Program-made: the position numbers and the translations under genes
Notes under the pieces: model-generated
The model's input: the letters and a program-made list of their open reading frames with translations, nothing else
Database searches by the model: none
Told to the model about the DNA's origin: nothing
Part shown: one piece after another, positions 5,602 to 8,478 of the stretch
Position numbering within the stretch: the stretch's first letter is position 1
Layout: each line of letters opens with the position of its first letter
Assembly: GCA_934718145.1 (NCBI GenBank)
Contig: CAKUZC010000033.1
Location: 1 to 8,478, forward strand
DNA: 8,478 nucleotides
Direction: 5' to 3'
DNA from: an uncultured Eubacteriales bacterium
GTDB lineage: Bacteria; Bacillota; Clostridia; Oscillospirales; Acutalibacteraceae

Positions 5602-6516
5602 GTGAGTTTTACTGCTAAAGATGTTAAAGAGCTTAGAGAAAAAACAGGATGCGGCATGATGGACTGCAAAAAAGCACTTACCTCATCTAATGGAGATATG
5701 GCAGCAGCTATAGATTTTTTAAGAGAAAAAGGTTTGGCTGCAGCTACTAAAAAATCTTCAAGAGTAGCTGCTGAGGGATTGGCAATGGCCTACACCAACG
5801 AAGAGGGAACTGTAGGTGTGGCAATAGAGGTGAACTCAGAGACAGATTTTGTAGCAAAGAATACTGATTTTCAATCTTTTGTAAAACTTTGTGGAGAAAC
5901 TGTCATAAGGGAAAATCCTAAATCTGTTGATGAATTGTTAAAATTAAAAGCAGAGAATGGCAAAACAATTGAAGAAGTACTTCAAGAGAAGATTCTCACA
6001 ATAGGCGAAAACATAAAGATCAGACGTTTTAAACGTTTTGAAGGTGTAGTTGCTGGATATGTTCATGCAGCAGGAAAAATCGGAGTTTTGGTAAATTTTG
6101 ATGTAGATAACAAAGAAGTTGCCAAAAACGATTCGTTCAAGAATTTTGCTAAAGATGTAGCTATGCAGATTGCAGCAATTAATCCGTTATATCTTGTTCC
6201 GGAAGAAATACCAGCTGATGTAATAGCTCATGAAAGAAAAATATTAAAAGAGCAAATTGTTGGTGATGGAAAACCTGAAAATATTGCTGAAAAGATAGTA
6301 GAAGGAAGAATCGGAAAGTACTACAAAGAAGTATGCCTGATGAATCAAGCTTTTGTAAAAGATGGAAATCTTAGCATTGAGCAATATGTACAGAAAACTT
6401 CCAAAGAATTGGGAACAAATATAAAAGTAATATCTTTTGTAAGGTTCGAAAAAGGCGAAGGAATCGAGAAAAAAGAAGATAATTTTGCTCAGGAAGTTGC
6501 CGGAATGATTAAATAA
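5602..6516 (+). CDS. tsf: Elongation factor Ts
   Basis: EF-Ts is the guanine nucleotide exchange factor of EF-Tu in the cytoplasm. The 304-residue protein begins with the UBA-like domain: VKELREKTGCGMMDCKKAL (8-26), then GDMAAAIDFLREKGLAAA (31-48). The core follows with EVNSETDFVAKN (76-87), whose TDFV (81-84) is the motif that inserts into EF-Tu. A later repeat is around KNFAKDVAMQIAAINP, and the C-terminal helix ends VAGMIK. The start is GTG at 5602 with AGGAGG (5589-5594) seven bases upstream, giving MSFTAKDVKELREK. The gene is co-transcribed with rpsB across 56 bases that hold only a weak AU-rich hairpin. A strong terminator lies 20 bases after the stop. Confidence 0.98.
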   Translation: MSFTAKDVKELREKTGCGMMDCKKALTSSNGDMAAAIDFLREKGLAAATKKSSRVAAEGLAMAYTNEEGTVGVAIEVNSETDFVAKNTDFQSFVKLCGETVIRENPKSVDELLKLKAENGKTIEEVLQEKILTIGENIKIRRFKRFEGVVAGYVHAAGKIGVLVNFDVDNKEVAKNDSFKNFAKDVAMQIAAINPLYLVPEEIPADVIAHERKILKEQIVGDGKPENIAEKIVEGRIGKYYKEVCLMNQAFVKDGNLSIEQYVQKTSKELGTNIKVISFVRFEKGEGIEKKEDNFAQEVAGMIK

Positions 6517-6536
6517 TTAATTTTTAAGTTTAGTGT

Positions 6537-6590
6537 GTATGCTCAAGAGGTCTTTTTAACTCTTAAGACTTTAGGGCATACTATATTTTT
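6537..6590 (+). terminator. Rho-independent terminator of rpsB-tsf
   Basis: GTATGCTC (6537-6544) pairs with GGGCATAC (6574-6581), and inside this AGGTCTT pairs with AAGACTT, with one G-U pair in each helix and a small internal loop between them. The apical loop is about ten bases. The stem is followed by TATATTTTT, ending in five Ts (6586-6590). It lies just after tsf and before pgi on the same strand. Confidence 0.8.
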
Positions 6591-6605
6591 ATAAGTGTTT
6601 ATTTT

Positions 6606-6611
6606 AAGAGG
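6606..6611 (+). promoter_or_regulatory. Ribosome binding site of pgi
   Basis: AAGAGG lies nine bases before ATG at 6621. An in-frame TTG at 6612 directly abuts this site and is therefore an unlikely start. No convincing promoter is seen between the tsf terminator and this site. Confidence 0.6.
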
Positions 6612-6620
6612 TTGTATTTA

Positions 6621-7919
6621 ATGTTTAATTTTGACTTGAATTATCTACAAAACTTTATTACAAATGACGATATTGAAAAATATCAAACTAAAATAGACGA
6701 AGTACATGAAAAATTGCATTCTGTTTCAGATGAGATGAATGATTTCAAAGGATGGGTTCAATTACCGATTGATTTTAAAATTCCTGAAATAGAAAGAATT
6801 AAATCTACTGCAGAAAAGATACGTAAAAACTCAGATATTTTTTTGGTTATCGGGATTGGCGGATCGTATTTGGGCGCACGAGCTGCTATAGAATTTTTAA
6901 ATTCAGAAAATTACAATCATTTGGTAAAAAACTCTCCAAAAATTTTCTTTATAGGAAATTCTATCAGTTCTCAAGAAGTAGAGGATATTTTAAAGATTTG
7001 TGATAAAAAAGAAGTCTCGATTAACGTTATTTCAAAGTCCGGAACAACCACAGAGCCGGCTGTAGCATTTAGAATTTTTAGAAAATTTCTTGAAGATAAA
7101 TATGGAAAAGAGAAAGCAAAAAGTAGGATTTATTGTACGACAGATTCTGATCAAGGTTCACTTTTAGAAGTTGCCCGCAAAGAAGAGTACGAGTGTTTTG
7201 ATATACCTAAAAATATTGGAGGACGCTATTCTGTTTTAACTTCCGTAGGACTACTTCCCTTGGCAGTAAGTGGAGCTAATATAGATGAGATTTTAAAAGG
7301 TGCTTACGATTCTTATCGAGAAAATTTGAGTAAGTCTTTAAAAGTCAATAATTGTTATAGATATGCTGTACTTAGAAATATTCTTTATAAAAAGGGAAAG
7401 TACATTGAATTAATTACGGGATATGATTCGAGATTGCGATATTTTTTTGAGTGGTGGAAACAGCTTTTTGGTGAAAGTGAAGGTAAAGACGGTACTGGAA
7501 TTTTTCCTGCATCGGCTATATTTACTACGGATTTGCATTCTCTGGGTCAGTTTATTCAAGAAGGAAATAAAATATTGTTTGAAACAGTTTTAAAAGCAAA
7601 AAATGTTGATGAGGGTTTGACTGTACCGTTGTCTCAAGATAATGGGGATGGTATGAATTATTTATCAGGGGAAAAATTAAATTATATAAATGAAAAAGCT
7701 TTTGAAGCTACTGCTTTAGCTCATACTCAAGGTGGTACGCCGAATATTATTATGACGATTCAAAATTATTCAGAATATTATTTGGGATATATGATTTATT
7801 TTTTTGAAAAAGCCTGTGCAGTGTCCGGTTATTTAATGGGTGTGAATCCTTTTAATCAGCCCGGTGTTGAAAAATATAAAACTAATATGTTTAAATTATT
7901 AAAAAAACCCGGATATTGA
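6621..7919 (+). CDS. pgi: Glucose-6-phosphate isomerase
   Basis: Pgi interconverts glucose-6-phosphate and fructose-6-phosphate in glycolysis and gluconeogenesis. With ATG at 6621 the protein has 432 residues, the short Firmicutes/Thermotoga-like form rather than the roughly 550-residue enterobacterial form. The sugar-phosphate-binding segments are readable: VIGIGGSYLGARAA (76-89), SKSGTTTEPA (138-147) and NIGGRYSVLTSVGLLP (198-213, first Pgi signature). GESEGKDGTG (284-293) holds the catalytic glutamate, probably Glu286 by analogy. HSLGQFIQEG (306-315) has the ring-opening histidine. GYLMGVNPFNQPGVEKYK (403-420, second signature) has the catalytic lysine near 420. The GGRYS, GTTTEP and NPFNQPGVE blocks leave little doubt. 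It lies in the same direction as tsf behind that operon's terminator, so it is either read through or served by a promoter I cannot see. A CofE-like gene follows after 48 bases. Confidence 0.97.
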   Translation: MFNFDLNYLQNFITNDDIEKYQTKIDEVHEKLHSVSDEMNDFKGWVQLPIDFKIPEIERIKSTAEKIRKNSDIFLVIGIGGSYLGARAAIEFLNSENYNHLVKNSPKIFFIGNSISSQEVEDILKICDKKEVSINVISKSGTTTEPAVAFRIFRKFLEDKYGKEKAKSRIYCTTDSDQGSLLEVARKEEYECFDIPKNIGGRYSVLTSVGLLPLAVSGANIDEILKGAYDSYRENLSKSLKVNNCYRYAVLRNILYKKGKYIELITGYDSRLRYFFEWWKQLFGESEGKDGTGIFPASAIFTTDLHSLGQFIQEGNKILFETVLKAKNVDEGLTVPLSQDNGDGMNYLSGEKLNYINEKAFEATALAHTQGGTPNIIMTIQNYSEYYLGYMIYFFEKACAVSGYLMGVNPFNQPGVEKYKTNMFKLLKKPGY

Positions 7920-7967
7920 TATTAAATTCGACATTATATAATTAATATTCAAATGAGGTAAAAAGTT

Positions 7968-8478
7968 ATGGGATTTAGAAATACAGAAGACGCCAAAAGA
8001 GAAAAAGATGGTGTTGTATATTTTGTGCGCAAGAATATAGCTTCAGGTGGGACTGAATTTGAAAGAATAGCAATTCAGACTCATTTTGTGCAAAGAGGAG
8101 AATCGTATTTAGAAATTATAAATAAATATGTAGTGCCGTTATATGAAAAAGGAGATATTTTGTCGATAAGTGAAAAAATAATATCAATGTGTCAGGACAA
8201 CACTGTAGAAAAAAAAGATGTAAAACTTGGATTTTGGGCAAAGTTTCTTTCTAAATTTGCTTCTTCAAATAACAGAGGAGTGGCAATGGACGAACCTTAT
8301 AAGTTGCAGTTAGCTATAAATTTAGCGGGACTGCCCAGAATTTTGTTTGCATGCGCTTGTTCGGCAGTTACTAAACTTTTCGGGATGAAAGGAGTTTTTT
8401 ATAAAATCGCAGGACATGGTATTGACGGAATAGATGGATTCTATATGCATTCTTCGTTCGATGTTTATCATGATATTG
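7968..8478 (+). CDS. CofE-like (coenzyme F420-0:L-glutamate ligase family) protein; runs off right edge
   Basis: The first 170 residues are present with no stop before the window end. The start is ATG at 7968 with GAGG (7955-7958) nine bases upstream. Residues 34-70 (IAIQTHFVQRGESYLEIINKYV..., then KGDILSISEKI) look like the CofE N-terminal segment 'GDIL.ISEK', where substrate binding begins. KLGFWAKFLSKF (86-97), the stretch around residues 126-140 and the GHGIDGIDG segment (149-157) match Firmicutes proteins annotated as F420-0 gamma-glutamyl ligase. CofE itself adds glutamates to coenzyme F420 using GTP. Clostridia are not expected to make F420, so the true acceptor is probably something else; I cannot name it. 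There is no signal peptide or transmembrane segment in the visible part. It may share a transcript with pgi, 48 bases upstream; a TATAAT at 7937-7942 has no well-spaced -35. Family assignment is from remembered motifs. Confidence 0.65.
   Translation, partial: MGFRNTEDAKREKDGVVYFVRKNIASGGTEFERIAIQTHFVQRGESYLEIINKYVVPLYEKGDILSISEKIISMCQDNTVEKKDVKLGFWAKFLSKFASSNNRGVAMDEPYKLQLAINLAGLPRILFACACSAVTKLFGMKGVFYKIAGHGIDGIDGFYMHSSFDVYHDI

Noticed and set aside
6612..6620. TTG start for pgi adding three residues
   Set aside because: The TTG directly abuts the AAGAGG site, while the ATG at 6621 has normal nine-base spacing.
1..8478. Mobile elements, CRISPR array, toxin-antitoxin or phage-defence genes
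   Set aside because: No transposase, integrase, terminal inverted repeats, spaced direct repeats or defence-type domains were seen; gene content is metabolic and translational.

Overview
The window is AT-rich bacterial chromosome, densely coding on both strands. GGAGG-type ribosome binding sites, a few TTG/GTG starts, a rpsB-tsf pair and a closely packed asd-dapA-dapB lysine operon all suggest a low-GC Firmicute of the Clostridia. The wording of the S2 and Tgt proteins resembles Oscillospiraceae/Ruminococcaceae as I remember them. That placement comes from memory of the families, not from a search. I see no insertion sequence, integrase, CRISPR array, tRNA or rRNA, and no gene-free stretch longer than about 205 bases.

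Layout. At 1-167 (minus) is the start of a tRNA-guanine transglycosylase gene (tgt), cut by the window edge. Diverging from it across 66 bases is a small nucleoside deoxyribosyltransferase / Rcl-like gene (234-623, plus), whose stop overlaps the stop of convergent dapB by six bases. From 618 to 3389 (minus) lies the operon asd-dapA-dapB, transcribed leftward: aspartyl phosphate -> aspartate semialdehyde -> hydroxy-tetrahydrodipicolinate -> tetrahydrodipicolinate, which feeds lysine and diaminopimelate for the wall. A 203-base divergent intergenic region (3390-3592) carries back-to-back promoters and an inverted repeat. Rightward from it come queA (3593-4642; queuosine step after Tgt), then rpsB (4784-5545) and tsf (5602-6516), translation genes with their own promoter, a structured candidate leader RNA and a rho-independent terminator. 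Next come pgi (6621-7919; glycolysis) and a CofE-like gamma-glutamyl ligase gene cut by the right edge (7968-8478).

Most of the window is housekeeping. I did not find a convincing new multi-gene system. The best leads are the structured 5' leader of rpsB, the asd leader (long inverted repeat, possible nine-codon ORF, no Shine-Dalgarno before asd), the small Rcl-like enzyme beside tgt, and the CofE-like ligase in a lineage not expected to make coenzyme F420.
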